From: Lithospermum erythrorhizon
Taxonomy: Eukaryota; Streptophyta; Magnoliopsida; Boraginales; Boraginaceae
NCBI GenBank assembly: GCA_019722365.1
Contig: JADFUC010000331.1
Span: 1-64,000 of the forward strand
DNA: 64,000 nt
Reading direction: 5' to 3'
The notes below the pieces were generated by a model. The model did no database searches. It was not told where the DNA came from and saw only the letters and a program-made list of their open reading frames with translations. Position 1 is the stretch's first letter, and every line of letters starts with the position of its first letter. This document shows positions 25,331-38,099 of this stretch, piece after piece. The position numbers were made by a program, and so were the translations under genes.

Positions 25331-26690
25331 AATCAAATTAAAAAATATTAGAAATATTTTAACTATTCAAACCATTCACAACTAACAATTAAGCCCTATT
25401 CGAACTAACAATTAACACTATTCACAACAACTATTCACAAGTAAAGCTCACAACTATTCACATATATAAACTATTCACAACTAACAATTCACAACTATTC
25501 AAATAACAATGAAACAACTTTTCACAACTAACAAACTAAACAACTAACAAGATCAAATCATTCACAATTTCACTAACTACACCATTCTTCACTAACAAGT
25601 TAACTATACCATTAACAATTCTACCAACTAATTTAAACCATCCACTAACAATTTTCATTAACTAATGTTTAAACCATTAACAATTTAACTAATTTAACTA
25701 AGTTAAACCATTAACAATTTGACTAGCTGGTTCAACCATTAACTAATTAACAATTTCATTAACAATTAAACTATACAAATTAACTAATTAACAATTTAAC
25801 AAATTAACTATACTATTCAACCATTAACAATCAACTATACTATTCAACCCATTAATAATTTAACTATACTAATCAACCATTAACTATTCAAACCAATTTC
25901 AACTATTCAAACCATTCAAACGACAACTAATCAACTATTCAACAATTCAACTATTCAATCATACAACTACACTATATTCAACTATATTGGAAACTATATT
26001 CAAATCTATATTCAACATAATATACACTATTCAAAACGATTTAAACTAATCAACTATTCAACAATATTCAACTATATTCAACTATTCAACAATATTCAAC
26101 TATTCAATTATATTCAACTATTCAATGTAATATAAACTATTCAACTATATTCAAATATAATATAAACAATATTCAACTATTCAAACTATTCAAATAATAT
26201 TCAAATATTCAATTATATTCAACTATTCAACTATGAGATCTCAACATAATATAAACTATTCAAATAATAACAATTCAACTATTCAAACGACAACAATTCA
26301 AATCTTATTCTAAACTATTCAACAATTCAAACGACAAATATTCAACTATCAAATGGCAACTATCAACTATTAAACCTCGAATATAACTAATCTAAAATTA
26401 AATTACTCCAATATAACTACTTCCGAATATAAATTATTTCACTATTCAACTACTACAATTACCAATTTATCAATTATTCAACTATTTGAAATATTAGAAA
26501 TAAACTAATTCGTAATACAATAAAATAATAAACAAATTCGAACATAATCAAATTAAACATAATCAAATAATAAACATAATCAAATTAAACATAATCAAAT
26601 AATCAAACATAATCAAATAATAAATAAAAATTAAACATAATCAAATATTACAAATAATAAATTAAAATTAAACATAATCAAATTACCTTT
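25330..26690. repeat. Long G-poor aactattcaac tract
   Basis: About 1.36 kb is built from diverged copies of a roughly 10-12 base word (aactattcaac, ttaacaattt, aaacataatc). It shows extreme strand asymmetry: plus-strand G is very rare while C remains frequent. It lies directly upstream of the minus-strand transposase-like island that begins near 25320, so it would be a leader or first intron of that gene. No frame is open through it. Confidence 0.8.
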
Positions 26691-27175
26691 TAATCAATCA
26701 GAGCGATAAAGCATTTTTGCCTGTGACTTTTGAGATTTTTTTTCAACAGGCCGCCGGAACTGCGAGGGGGCGATGGCGAGCGCATGTATGGGCGAACGGC
26801 GAGGAGTGGGCGGGCGATTTGTACCGATTTGCGCGGCTGGCGTTGCCATGGAGGTCAAATTCGGTATCTTTTGGGGAGTGGAACTTGTAACAGATTCGAA
26901 ATTGGAAGTGGATAGATTCGCCGTAACTTTTTATTTATAATTATTTACAACGGAGACGGGAAGCGAGTCGGGCATTTCGGAGAGGTAATGAAGCCTGACC
27001 TATTTTATTTTATTTTTATATATTTTTTTAATTTTTTCACTTCACTCTATCCTGCCTAAAAACCGACTCCATATAAAGTCCCGCCTGAAGCATGTCAAGA
27101 CCACTCCTCGACTCGATCTACCTCGGAAATGATTTTTTCCCCGTCTCTCTTTTAAGCCGCTGTGATTTAAGAGTC
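26690..27175. other. CACTA right-end region
   Basis: A GC-richer block at 26740-26970 has an open plus frame of 61 codons (26730-26915) with no family match. Subterminal-like words (gactccatataaagtccc) occur at 27060-27110, and the decayed terminus is at 27141-27175. On the minus strand this should be the promoter end of the element. Confidence 0.4.
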
Positions 27176-27438
27176 ATGGTTTGATATGATTTGTAAGATA
27201 TTTGGAAAATAATACCTTTTAGTCCCGCTTGGTTCGGTTTATATCTCCACTTTTCGCGTTTAATTTACTATGAAACCGATTCCAAATGTAAAATTTTTCG
27301 TGACATAAAATACTACTCATATAATACTAGTCTCGGCATATCGATTTTATTCCGAAATTATTTATACTATCTCCAGATCCCACCACCAACCGATATATAC
27401 ATAATTATTTAATCGACAGCTGTGAACGGGTTATTTCA
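27176..27438 (-). mobile_element. Solo LTR, 5' part beyond the CACTA insertion
   Basis: On the minus strand this begins TGAAATAACCCGTTC (complement of 27424-27438), the same start as the LTR at 39798. It supplies the missing first 260 bp of the LTR whose remainder is 17246-19427. Confidence 0.7.
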
Positions 27439-27602
27439 AAAACAAAGAATATAACAAATCTTATGTACAATATTTTCGATATCCTTATTCCCATATAAAT
27501 CTGAAGATAAAATCTATAAGAAGCTTTTGAACAATGAATAATGTATCATTATGATTATTATTATGATAAAACAATATTAACGAGAATAATAATAATAATA
27601 AT

Positions 27603-27641
<39 letters not shown>

Positions 27642-29841
27642 GAAAACCATTAATACGAGGAGGAGTGGTAAGTATTCATGATTAATATTAGTTTAATAAG
27701 AGCATACAATGGAAGAAAATCAAGGCTTAATATTAGTTTAGTAGGAGTATTAATATTCTTTTCACAATATATCTAATGAAACTATATTTTTTGCTTAATT
27801 TTTAGAGAGAAGAGTAAATTTAGGAATTCTAATAACGCGAAGTGCTTTATTAAACACGAAAATTTGGTTCGTATTTTTATATATACTATAAGTTAGACGC
27901 GACGCATCTAGTTACGCACGATTTCAAAGATTTGATACATTTTTCATGAAGTTTAACTCAAATCATTCTAAACTATATAAAAACTTACACTCCGTTGAAT
28001 TTTTTTTCTAATTAATTTTTTTAATTTTAAGAAATGACATTTCATCATAAATAACTCTTAAATATAATATAAAAACACATACAATAAAATACGATATTCA
28101 TGTAGACATACTATACGACACTTAGATGTCCGCAGGGTAGATACAAATATTACTTTTAATAAATTTTAGTTGTACTTTACTAAATATATTATCGAATTGA
28201 TCATCACATAAGATTACCTAATTATTGCTTTTATGCCGGGTTAAATCGGGTATGATTTAAAAAGTATAATTTAAATTTTTGTTGATTCTTAAATATATAA
28301 AATTCATATATATGTTTTTCTGAAATTAAACAATAATAATAATCGTTTCTACATAATAATAAATAATAATAGTTTTACAAATAATATATGATTATTTAAC
28401 AAACACCTATTATATAATAATAATAAGTATAGTTCTACATAAAACATATTATTATTTAACTAACACCAATTATTAAAGATTCAAACTGACATATGATGAT
28501 AAACCCATATTGATGAAAAAAGTAATAAAGTAATAATATATAATATATCGCTATTATTCTCAGGAATTTAATCATAAAAGTTATATATGTAAAATTGAAC
28601 AACAAAATAATGTGCTTATTCAATTAAGGCTTTTGAATTATTTAAAAACACTTAACTGGTATAGAGAACAAAGCTTAATTATAAAAGCTTTAATGCACCT
28701 GTAATTATAGCGTGATATATATTGCCAAACGATGCTGACAGATCATCTCAAACTATACATATGCCACGATTCTCTTCCAATCGAGCAATCTTACATATTG
28801 TGAAGATAAAAGATACGAATACTTAATGTTGCCTCTCCATTTTTTATTCGACGGCTCAGACAAATAAACTTCTCGACTCATTAATTATTAATTGGGCTTA
28901 CAAATAAACTTTTACCTTCATTAATTATTACCAGCTTATTATTTTAATGAATACTCCATATGCTTTATATCATTGTATTCGCCTTTAAAATAATTTCATA
29001 ATATTATTTCTATAACGCTTTAACATATAGCTTTAAAAATAATTGATAGTCAAAGCTTCCACCTCAATATACAAAAACGCCAAATAAAAAATGTATGAGT
29101 TAGTCATTAATTCCTATTACAACTCCTAACTTTTATATTTTGTACAAAATATGAATTTCATAAATTAATAATATAAATATTTAAAAAAACACTCATTATT
29201 ATTCACACCTGTATATGCTATCACTGTAAAATTGTAGATTATCAATTGATAGCTTCCCACTAATCGACCAACACAGAAGCCAACCTTCCCAGTGATTGGC
29301 AAGTCAACCTTTTGGTAACGTCTGCTATAAAATCAACCAATCTCGACATGCAAAATTTACATACGAAAATCATGAAGATACCATGTGAATCAAACAGTAA
29401 TGACACTATGGCAATGAGATTACCAATCCCCTAGTAGTTTAATATGGAGTAATAATCCACATTCTTGAGTGGAAGTGCAGTAAAGGTAAAAAAAAATCCT
29501 TGGATTCCCAAACCAGCAAAAGAAAAACGAAGAAATCTCATGGGAAAAAGTGGAAACGAAGTAAAAAACCATACAAAAGTAGATAGTTGACGAAGCGTAA
29601 GGCGAAAGAGCGGATCAAAAATTGCCTCACCCATATCAACAACTCTCTTAATATTGGGATCTCATTGCAGACGATGGATCAGTTAGAAAGCATCCTTTCT
29701 CATTAATAAAACAAAACAAAAAACAATGGGAACTGTTGATCAGTTGCGAAAGCCGACCAGTTGACTTTCTACAAAAATCTAATTTGAAAACCAACAGTAA
29801 AAATACCCAAAAACAAACACCACAAATTTGTTACAATATAG
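27439..29841. other. AT-rich intergenic DNA, no gene
   Basis: No frame over 67 codons is found. An ATA/TAA microsatellite (mostly aat units) lies at about 27585-27637. A loose duplication rich in ataataataa and acaaacacctatta words lies at 28330-28470. A minus frame at 29431-29634 starts MGEAIFDPLFRL but has no recognised family, no splice context and no neighbours. I see no RNA gene. Confidence 0.5.
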
Positions 29842-30028
29842 TACTCCCTCCGTCTTCAAATACATGATCATTTATAAAAAAATTAATTTTTTCATAAGTA
29901 TATATTTTTACAATATCAATGCAGTTTTTATATTTTTAATGTAATTTTTATAATTCTAATATAGCTTTACTATATCTTAATAAACATTTTTTATCTAAAT
30001 AATTATTTATTTTGAAAGATACGGAGTA
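29842..30028. mobile_element. Stowaway-type MITE (Tc1/mariner-like)
   Basis: The 187-bp element starts TACTCCCTCCGTCTTCAAAT and ends with the inverted form, tttgaaagatacggagta. The outer TA dinucleotides are the expected target duplication. The interior is AT-rich and non-coding. CTCCCTCCGT ends are the hallmark of plant Stowaway MITEs. It would have been mobilised in trans by a mariner-like transposase. Confidence 0.85.
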
Positions 30029-30194
30029 AATTTTATTACTCAATCAGATCAGAAATTTATTACTCAATCAGATCAGAAATTTTTTGACAAGTATGACTTG
30101 TAGTAATTAAGGTTACAATTTTTGATGTCTAATGACAATAAAATGACTTGAATCAAAATGGTTACCGTAGTTAGTTCATAGTTAACTAGGCTAT

Positions 30195-30420
30195 ATATAT
30201 TTATTTTAGCTTAAATCCTCGCCTGAGTGCCAGCACTAAAAATAAAAATAAAGAGTTAATATATCGTTTTATAAAAACCCCAACCAAACAAAATAAAAAT
30301 CTTAAATCACCTAAAAGCACGCGCCACTCAGCCACAAACATAAGCCAAAAGAATTACTAATAATATTTACCATAATTGTCAAATTTAACAAAAAATCCTT
30401 TTCTTTATTGGGCCTTATCT
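30195..30420. repeat. 225-bp direct repeat, copy 1
   Basis: This aligns with 31213-31440 in the same orientation. Shared blocks include ccaaccaaacaaaataaaaa, cacaaacataagccaaaag, and a final aattactaataatatttacc run. The first 60 bases (aaatcctcgcctgag and an aaataaagagttaata stretch) also resemble 59801-59855, the 3' end of the L1 LINE. The repeat may therefore carry a minus-strand LINE 3' tail. Confidence 0.75.
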
Positions 30421-31212
30421 GGGAAAGTCACTTGGGCTCATAGATCAGTTCCAAACCCGATGTCGTAGTGCTCAAATCCTACAGAGCGTGATTTTTTTCT
30501 TCTTAGATTAGATCGAATTTGACTGAAATACATTCAGCAATCTCAGACAGCATGACCTCCTGTAAATGAGGAGGCCAATTCAAAAGGGATGATAATTAAT
30601 CAAAGGTCCAACTGATCACTCCCGCAATAGACAGAATATGCGCTATTTAATAATCCAAAACAAAGTAATAGTGGAATTAGGCCTAAATAATTTATCTCCA
30701 AATAGAGAAACTTCAATCATTTCATTTTGTTTGAAAGTGATAAAAAAAGAGGTAAATATCTATATCTAAATATTAATCCAATTGGCATGAATCTCAATGA
30801 CTAAGAATGGAGCACCGGCAAGCAAGAAATAACTATAGAATACAAGAATCTCACGAACGATGGATCATAAGTTAAATATCTACTCTTTTAAATAAGTCGT
30901 ATTTTGCTCAGAATAACTAATATTTGACGCTATAGTTAAAGCCGCTAGTAGAAAACCGAAATAAACCTACATAAGAAGCATTTAAGCATTAAACGAAAAA
31001 TTTTTTTTATGCATATAGTTCTAAAGCACTTTCCAAGTTTCTATTTTTCAAAATAGTAGGATAAAGCCAAAATAATAATTGAAAAAATAGGTTCAATTGA
31101 AATGAAAGTTTTTGATTCATCTATCATTATAGATTTACACTAACAAAGAAAAGTAATGGTGCATATAAAGTCAAATCGATTCATCCGTGAACATCTATTC
31201 ATACCACTTTCT
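30421..31212. other. Spacer between direct repeats, no gene
   Basis: AT-rich sequence of about 790 bp between the two repeat copies. No coding or RNA signal is recognised. Confidence 0.5.
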
Positions 31213-31440
31213 AGGTTATATATATTTATTTTGTTTAAATCCGCCCGAGGTTTCTGTTAATTAAAATAAAAATAAATTATAATAAGGTCGCTTCTGGAGA
31301 AAACCCCCAACCAAACAAAATAAAAAATCTTAAATCGTACTTCCAAAGAACGCGGGCTCACTCACCACAAACATAAGCCAAAAGAATTACTAATAATATT
31401 TACCATAATTGTCAAATTTAACAAAAAAATATTGCCAATA
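31213..31440. repeat. 225-bp direct repeat, copy 2
   Basis: Partner of 30195-30420, offset by about 1018 bp. The right-hand 80 bases (from cacaaacataag) are nearly identical. The middle is more diverged. Confidence 0.75.
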
Positions 31441-32416
<976 letters not shown>

Positions 32417-32417
<1 letters not shown>

Positions 32418-32767
32418 CTAAGATATTATTACATACATGTTACATATTATTATTACATATTACATATTATTACATTGTTATTATTAATATATTATTACAT
32501 ATTACATACATACATTACAATAATATTAGTTAATATTATTACATATATATTATTATTATTACATATTACATAATATATTATTAATACATTACATACACAA
32601 TACATATTAATACATACATACACATTAATAATATTATTATTTACATTAATACACACATTAATACACATACATACATACATACATACACATACATATTAAT
32701 ATACATATTATTGGTTGATACATGTACATACATATACATATATATTGCTGCTGGTTGTTATTATTGT

Positions 32768-32809
<42 letters not shown>

Positions 32810-33097
32810 CATGTTGCTATATATATACATATATAAAATATATATATATACATATATTATATTAATATATTAGTTATTATTATTATTGTTACATATTACA
32901 TATATTACATAATATTGTTGCCACACACACATGTTGATATTACACATTGTCATTATTGGTTACATATAATACATTGGTCACACAATATCATTATTATTAT
33001 ATTATTATTATTATTATTATTGCTATTATTAATATTATGACATATTACATTGCCATTGCTGACACATAAGACATATTACATATTACATAATACACAA

Positions 33098-33142
<45 letters not shown>

Positions 33143-33240
33143 ATATTATTATTATTATACATATTATATATATTATTATTATTAATATTATATTACATAA
33201 GACATATAGAGAGTAGAGAGAGAGAGAGAGAGCAATAGAA
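32417..33240. repeat. Compound ATT/ACAT/TA microsatellite block
   Basis: The block is made of tta, acat, acata and ta repeats. Notable runs are TA at about 32770-32802, ATT at 33099-33140, ACAT near 32665-32690, and a short GA run at 33219-33233 that ends the block. It has no coding meaning. It reaches to within about 15 bp of the TATA-like element of the next gene. Confidence 0.9.
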
Positions 33241-33256
33241 GCCATCCTCAAAGAAA

Positions 33257-33264
33257 GAATATAT
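33257..33264 (+). promoter_or_regulatory. TATA-like box of the WAV3-like gene
   Basis: Tatatagaga-type sequence at about 33257-33266 lies some 230 bp before the start codon. A pyrimidine-rich leader (ctttcctttccctttcc at 33294 onward), usual just downstream of plant core promoters, follows. No transcript data support the exact start. Confidence 0.45.
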
Positions 33265-33488
33265 AGAGATAGAGAGTCTTGAATTGAAAAGAAGCTTTCC
33301 TTTCCCTTTCCATTTTGTCTTCTTCACCAACCTCATCTTATGTTTTCTTCCTCCACTCTTTTGTCTTTCTGTTTGTCCGCTTTTCGACCATATCCAAATA
33401 AATAAAATCTATTATAATCATTTCATCTTCTTACAAAGTAAATCAAACCAAAAACACCAAAAGAGATTATTAAGGTTGTTTTGGAATC

Positions 33489-35763
33489 ATGGTTTCGGGA
33501 TGGAGAAGAGCCTTTTGTACAACAATCCCAAGGGATCGAGAGAAGCAAGACAATAGCAATCCAAGCCCAAGCGCGAAACTCGGTTCGAAGTTCAAGTTAT
33601 TTTCTTCTTCTGCTTCCTCTTCCAATCCTCCAACCCCACGTTTACAATCTTATGATTTTCAGCAACAAGTTTCCAGCCAGAAATCGGTAACATTAAGATG
33701 CCGGACAACAGCACCACCACCACCCTACTCGAAATCTACACTTCCACTGCAGTTTCCTGCTGAAATCCCTAAACTGCGCTGTAAAACCCCCAAGAGCAGC
33801 CCCAGATTGTTCAATTTCTCCTGCCCATCTTCACCAGGATCTCCATCAACTTTTTCCTTCCTCAAATCAAGCCTTAAGAATTCCAAGGTACCATTTCACT
33901 GACTCTGTTCATCATTATATAAGCATAACCTTATAGTAAAAAAAGAATAACCAAAATTAAACTATCTTTACGCGCTCTTTCTGTGAACAGAGTAGGTGTT
34001 GCATATGTTTGCAGACGATGAAAACCAGGCAAGGAAAGGCCATTTTCACAGCGGAGTGCAGCCACAGCTTCCATTTCCCCTGTGTCGCAACTCACGTACA
34101 GAAAGAAGGGACCCTCACCTGCCCAGTTTGCTATTCCACTTGGAAACAAATGCCGGTTCTCTCCATCCACAATGTTGATACTAGTAACCTCTCAGAAACG
34201 AAATCTTCAGAATCTCCTCGACCGATCCATGTAGATATCAACAGAAAAATCCACAACAACCCGATGTTGAAGGTGTATAACGACGATGAACCGTTGATGT
34301 CGCCTACTTCAGGCGGCAGATTTAATCCAATCCCGGAATCGGATGAAGAGAACGAGAATGCAGAATTTCTAGGCTTTTTCAATAGTACAACAAATAATCC
34401 TGGTCGAGTGAATGCGAACAAAATTGTCGATGTGAGTTTGTCGCAAGAGGCAGCAGTGATTGCTGTTGGGAGGAGCAGTGAGACGTATGCAAATAGCACG
34501 AAACTCAAAGCTCCAGCATCTGGAAAGACAGGAAGAGTCTGATTGATTTAGCTACGGTGTCGATGAGTGCGAAATGAACGGAACAAAACTGATGATGATG
34601 AAGAAAGCAATGCGGATTGTGTTGTCATCATTATCTCCTACTGATCGTCTGTCTATTGTGGCATTTTCAACAACATCGAAGAGGCTGCTTCCGTTGAGGA
34701 TGATGACTTGTTCCGGGAGGAGATTTGCGTCTCGCATTGTGGAAGCTACTATTGGAATAGAAGGGACTTCATCCAACTCAACCGATGCGGTGAAGAAGGC
34801 GGTTAAGGTTCTAGAAGATCGCCGTGACAAAAACCCAGCCACCAGTATCCTCCTCTTCACCAATGAGGAGGATCATGATGATCATAATTCCTCTGTTTAT
34901 AATGGTTCAAAACGTCGTCGTTTTGTCAGCTCCTCTAAGTTTCCGAGTTTGGAGATTCCACTAAACAAAATAGCTCTAATATCTGAAGATCAACTAGCGG
35001 AATCAATTATGAACATTGTATCAGTGGTTGTCCAAGATCTTTCTGTCAGGTTGGGTTTCATCTCCGGTTCAGCTCCTGCAAAATTCCAAAGGTTTATACC
35101 CCACTGAAACGGCCTTCCATGGTGTTTGACCTGGTCTGGACTGTGTATTGGAGAATTATATGCTGAAGAAGAAAGGGAATTATTGGTGGAACTAAAGGTC
35201 CCATCGTCCACTCCTCAGCTTCCTGTGGCCTACCTCGTGGTCTTGTGCCGTTAGATCTCTGCCAGCATCCGTCAACTCAGGAGGCTTGCCAATTGCAGAA
35301 CAGCTTGTTGGTCCCACGTCTTCACTCCCTTACATCATCGGGGCCGAATATTCAACGACTGAGAAGCGTTTTCATTACTTCACGTGCTTTAGCCGAGGCC
35401 CGAAGCTTGGTTGAGAGGAATGATTCTACTGGAGCTCATCACATGTTAGCATCAGCTCGAGCTCTATTGTTGCAATCTCGTCCTGGCCTGCCTGTATCGG
35501 CTCGAGGATGAATTTATCTGAGCTTTGGATGTTGGAGTTAAATCCTGTGGAGCTCATTGGGAAAGCAAGCCAATACGGGATGTTCCTGGCATGGCTCGAT
35601 AGTCGAGAGAGGTCTCGATAGCTGATTACTACTAGATGAAAAGGAGCCTCTTTACTTCCGACTTCATTGGAAAGCCAAGGAGAAATTGGCTAAATTGGCT
35701 GTTATGAGGAAGACTATGACTAGAGTTCGCGACTTGCACGGCTTCGAAAATGCTAGATTTTAG
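33489..35763 (+). CDS. WAV3-like: WAV3-like RING/vWA E3 ubiquitin-protein ligase
   Basis: This is the only host gene found. It has two exons: 33489-33887 and 33991-35763. The N-terminus MVSGWRRAFCTT matches the WAV3 family. The RING-H2 domain (residues about 136-180) shows CCIC, then CSHSFHFPC, then CPVC. A vWA domain follows (MKKAMRIVLSSL, then RLSIVAFSTT at about 34600-34680), and then the family tail ending DLHGFENARF before TAG at 35761. In Arabidopsis, WAV3 and its homologues are E3 ligases that act in root gravitropism and growth. The frame shifts near 34540-34575, in the vWA metal-ion site, and again near 35080-35110, with in-frame stops near 35213 and 35513. The shifts cancel: exon 1 is 133 codons, exon 2 is 591 codons with the stop, and the last frame equals the first. 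The total of about 723 residues fits the family. It is either a recent pseudogene or an intact gene with sequence errors. Confidence 0.88.
33888..33990 (+). other. Intron of the WAV3-like gene, 103 bp
   Basis: GTACCA donor after ...ttccaag and a gaacAG acceptor. Phase 0, placed just before the first RING cysteines. Splicing joins LKNSK to SRCCICL. Confidence 0.8.
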
Positions 35764-36787
35764 ATTAGGATATTTTATTGGCTAGATTCTCATACAGGCA
35801 ATCTTCGAATCCAACATATCATTTCAACAGTGATTGAACTATTCAAAATCTTTCAAATGAAAGACTGAATCCTGATATTAATCAACTTTTCAAAATCGCG
35901 ACATACTTTTCTCAAGTTCAAAATCAATTTTTAAAAAATGATAATTTTAAACAACATCTAAATAACTCACTTACCTCTAACTAACTCAACCACATAATCC
36001 CACCCACTCAATTCAATTTAATTTAAATAAAAAATAAAATAAATACTTCATCTTCAACCATACACCCACCCCTACCACTTCTTCCATTAATATTCAGTGC
36101 TACACCCTACACCATTAATCTAGTAGAATAAACGATTTACTGTGATTTAATTCAAATAAAGAAAAATTGCATTCTCAAGCTAAAAAGGTGAGTTTGGGGA
36201 TAGCTCTAAAGTTTCAAACTTTAGGCCATCAAAAATGGGGTCAAGGAGTTTGGGCTCATCTGCTATTTGCTTCTTCTATTAATTGAAGTCTCTCATATTT
36301 CCCTTCTTTTCTACCTATCCGGGAAGACTAATTGATGACGGTGCACATATCTCTTAAGACTTATCAAGAGTAAACTGGAAAACACTTATTGACAATGAGT
36401 TTCTCCTTGATTGACACTGGCTTGCAGCGTCAAGCATTTACGTTGCTTATTTTATTTTTCATTTTACCCAATTAAAATTTGTTTTTATGGTTGAGACCAA
36501 GACTCGAATTTCAAATTTTCCCTCAAAAAATCTAAATTTCTACTACGTACTAACTCCGCCTTTAAGCACGATTTTCAAAGTCAAAATGGAAGTCAATAAC
36601 TCAAAAAGACTATTTTGAAAAGTTCAAAAGCAAGAAAAACACAAAGGATTATTCGTCAATAAGAGGTTATTTTATTTAAATGATTGCAGTTTTGAGCTAC
36701 TGTATTTAAATTTAGCCTATTTTATTTGATGTATTTGTATTGTAAAGAAAACAAAGGAAATTAAGATACCAAAAGCCAATGTAATGA
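35764..36787. other. 3' flank of the WAV3-like gene, no gene
   Basis: AT-rich non-coding DNA. Aataaa words near 36025-36045 and 36167 could serve as poly-A signals. No frame or repeat family is recognised. Confidence 0.5.
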
Positions 36788-36795
36788 GATCGAAG

Positions 36796-36850
36796 TGCAG
36801 TTTAGTGGTAATACACGATTCAACTTCAACTAAAAAGATGTTCGAGTCGT
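36796..36850 (+). mobile_element. SINE-like tRNA-derived promoter (box A and box B)
   Basis: TGCAGTTTAGTGGTA resembles a pol III box A, and atgttcgagtcgt, 30 bases further on, resembles box B (GTTCGAGTC). This spacing is usual for plant tRNA-derived SINEs. Flanking sequence does not fold into a tRNA that I can support, so it is a SINE head rather than a tRNA gene. Its 3' part appears to be cut off by the Tat LTR starting at 36881. Confidence 0.55.
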
Positions 36851-36880
36851 TACAATGAATGATAACGATAATAATGCCCC

Positions 36881-37650
36881 TGTAATAAATTTGGAAGAGG
36901 AAAGGTAAGTGTTATGGAAAGGACAAATGGTAAAGGGTCCTCAAAGTATAATAGTGATAAGAGATACCCGACCCATAGGGCTTTTGTGCAAAGGGAAAAA
37001 CAGATATTCTAAAAGCGTGGGGCAGCAAGTGGAACCCTACAATTGGTACTGATTGGGTAGGGCCTTTAGCTTTTTTACAGATGCAATTAAAGGTCCATTT
37101 AAGGATACACTTAAAGGCCTCCATTTAGGAGAGCGACTTTGTATTGGCTTGATGTCGAAGACTTATTACCACCTCATTCACTGAAGAACCTCAGATTTTC
37201 TCTATAAATACCACCATTCTCTCTCACATTGCAGTGGCGTGAATGCTTAACCCTATTTACTCAGTGCCATTCTGACAATTACTCACTTTATCTGAAATGA
37301 CTAATGATCGACTTTGCCGCTCTCAGTATAATCTCAATGACGGACAAAGAACATAATCCTCGCATGACTGTGGAGTTTTAATAAGAGCCTCAGAAGGTTC
37401 TCACCTCTGGGGATGTGCCAGTGGGCACCTATAGCACCTAATCCAAGACACCCTGCATTTCCTCGCATTTACGCTTATTTCAAATTCTAATTTGGTAGTC
37501 TATCTCGCATTTAATTCTGCCCTTACCGTGAAACGCTTCACCATGCAGAGGGAGCAGGCAGGCAGACAGAGACGCGGCACGAAGCCAGCGAGGTCCCCGC
37601 CTCCCGTAGCTCCCCGAAAAATCCTCCACATCACCATACTGCCCATGCAT
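36881..37650 (+). repeat. 5' LTR of the Tat element
   Basis: Starts TGTAATAAATTTGG. A block at 37082-37132 (tttaaggatacacttaaagg, then cctccatttagga) is repeated at 57436-57481. Tataaatacc at about 37203 is a likely TATA box, and the common words aacccta-ttta near 37249 also recur. The end is not exact (plus or minus 60 bp). A gccgccgacgggtgat word at 37712 may be a decayed primer binding site. Confidence 0.65.
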
Positions 37651-38099
37651 CCATAATCCTCAATACAAATAATATTCAAATACGTTAGCGAAGCCTCAAC
37701 GATCAATCTCGACTGCCGCCGACGGGTGATCAAAGTGGGTAAGAGAGAAAATAAACGACTTTACCTAAGTCCTGCACTAACGCAGAAGAACGACGGTCCA
37801 CCTGTACTGTGGGCATAGCAAAGACGCTCGACGCCGCCGCGTAGCTGCCTCCAAGACTGGCTACTTCAGAGAGAACTCAAATTTATCGGCCATGGATACA
37901 CTCACACCATCCGATAGCCTCCTGAAGCGCCTCTATAAGCGGAAAACCGAAATGGGTAATACGAAAGCGCAAGGACAAGCCAATCTATGTCCAACCATCG
38001 AGATATGATACTAAGGCCCAAAGCATGAGTCAGAAACAAACGTGACGCTTCGGGCAAGACAATTTCTACTTGTAAACAAGTCTACGAGTCAAGGCACTT

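Larger units (their letters stand above)
19428..27175 (-). mobile_element. CACTA (En/Spm-type) DNA transposon, decayed, nested in an LTR
   Basis: The left end is CACTACTAGAAATCCGCAAA, a typical CACTA terminal inverted repeat. The right end near 27141-27175 (cgtctctcttttaagccg and following) aligns imperfectly with its complement and has lost the final CACTA motif. Three observations support the call: subterminal arrays built on a ctccatgttccc word near the left end and related words near the right end; a DUF4216-like tnp2 tail at 21060-21830; and Ptta/En/Spm-like transposase remnants at 23100-25330, all on the minus strand. Length is about 7.7 kb. The putative 3-bp duplication at the left is TGT. 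The right edge is uncertain by about 10 bp. It interrupts a solo LTR, so it inserted later than that LTR. Confidence 0.7.

Noticed and set aside
29431..29634. Minus-strand 67-codon frame starting MGEAIFDPLFRL
   Set aside because: No family, no splice context and no neighbours. Too short to call as a gene.
33045..33251. Poly-Asn and poly-Tyr frames
   Set aside because: Translations of the ATT microsatellite on either strand.
34131..34508. 125-codon minus-strand frame
   Set aside because: Antisense shadow of the WAV3-like exon 2.
36796..36850. tRNA gene
   Set aside because: Only box A and box B are seen. No acceptor stem or anticodon arm can be folded, so a SINE is more likely.
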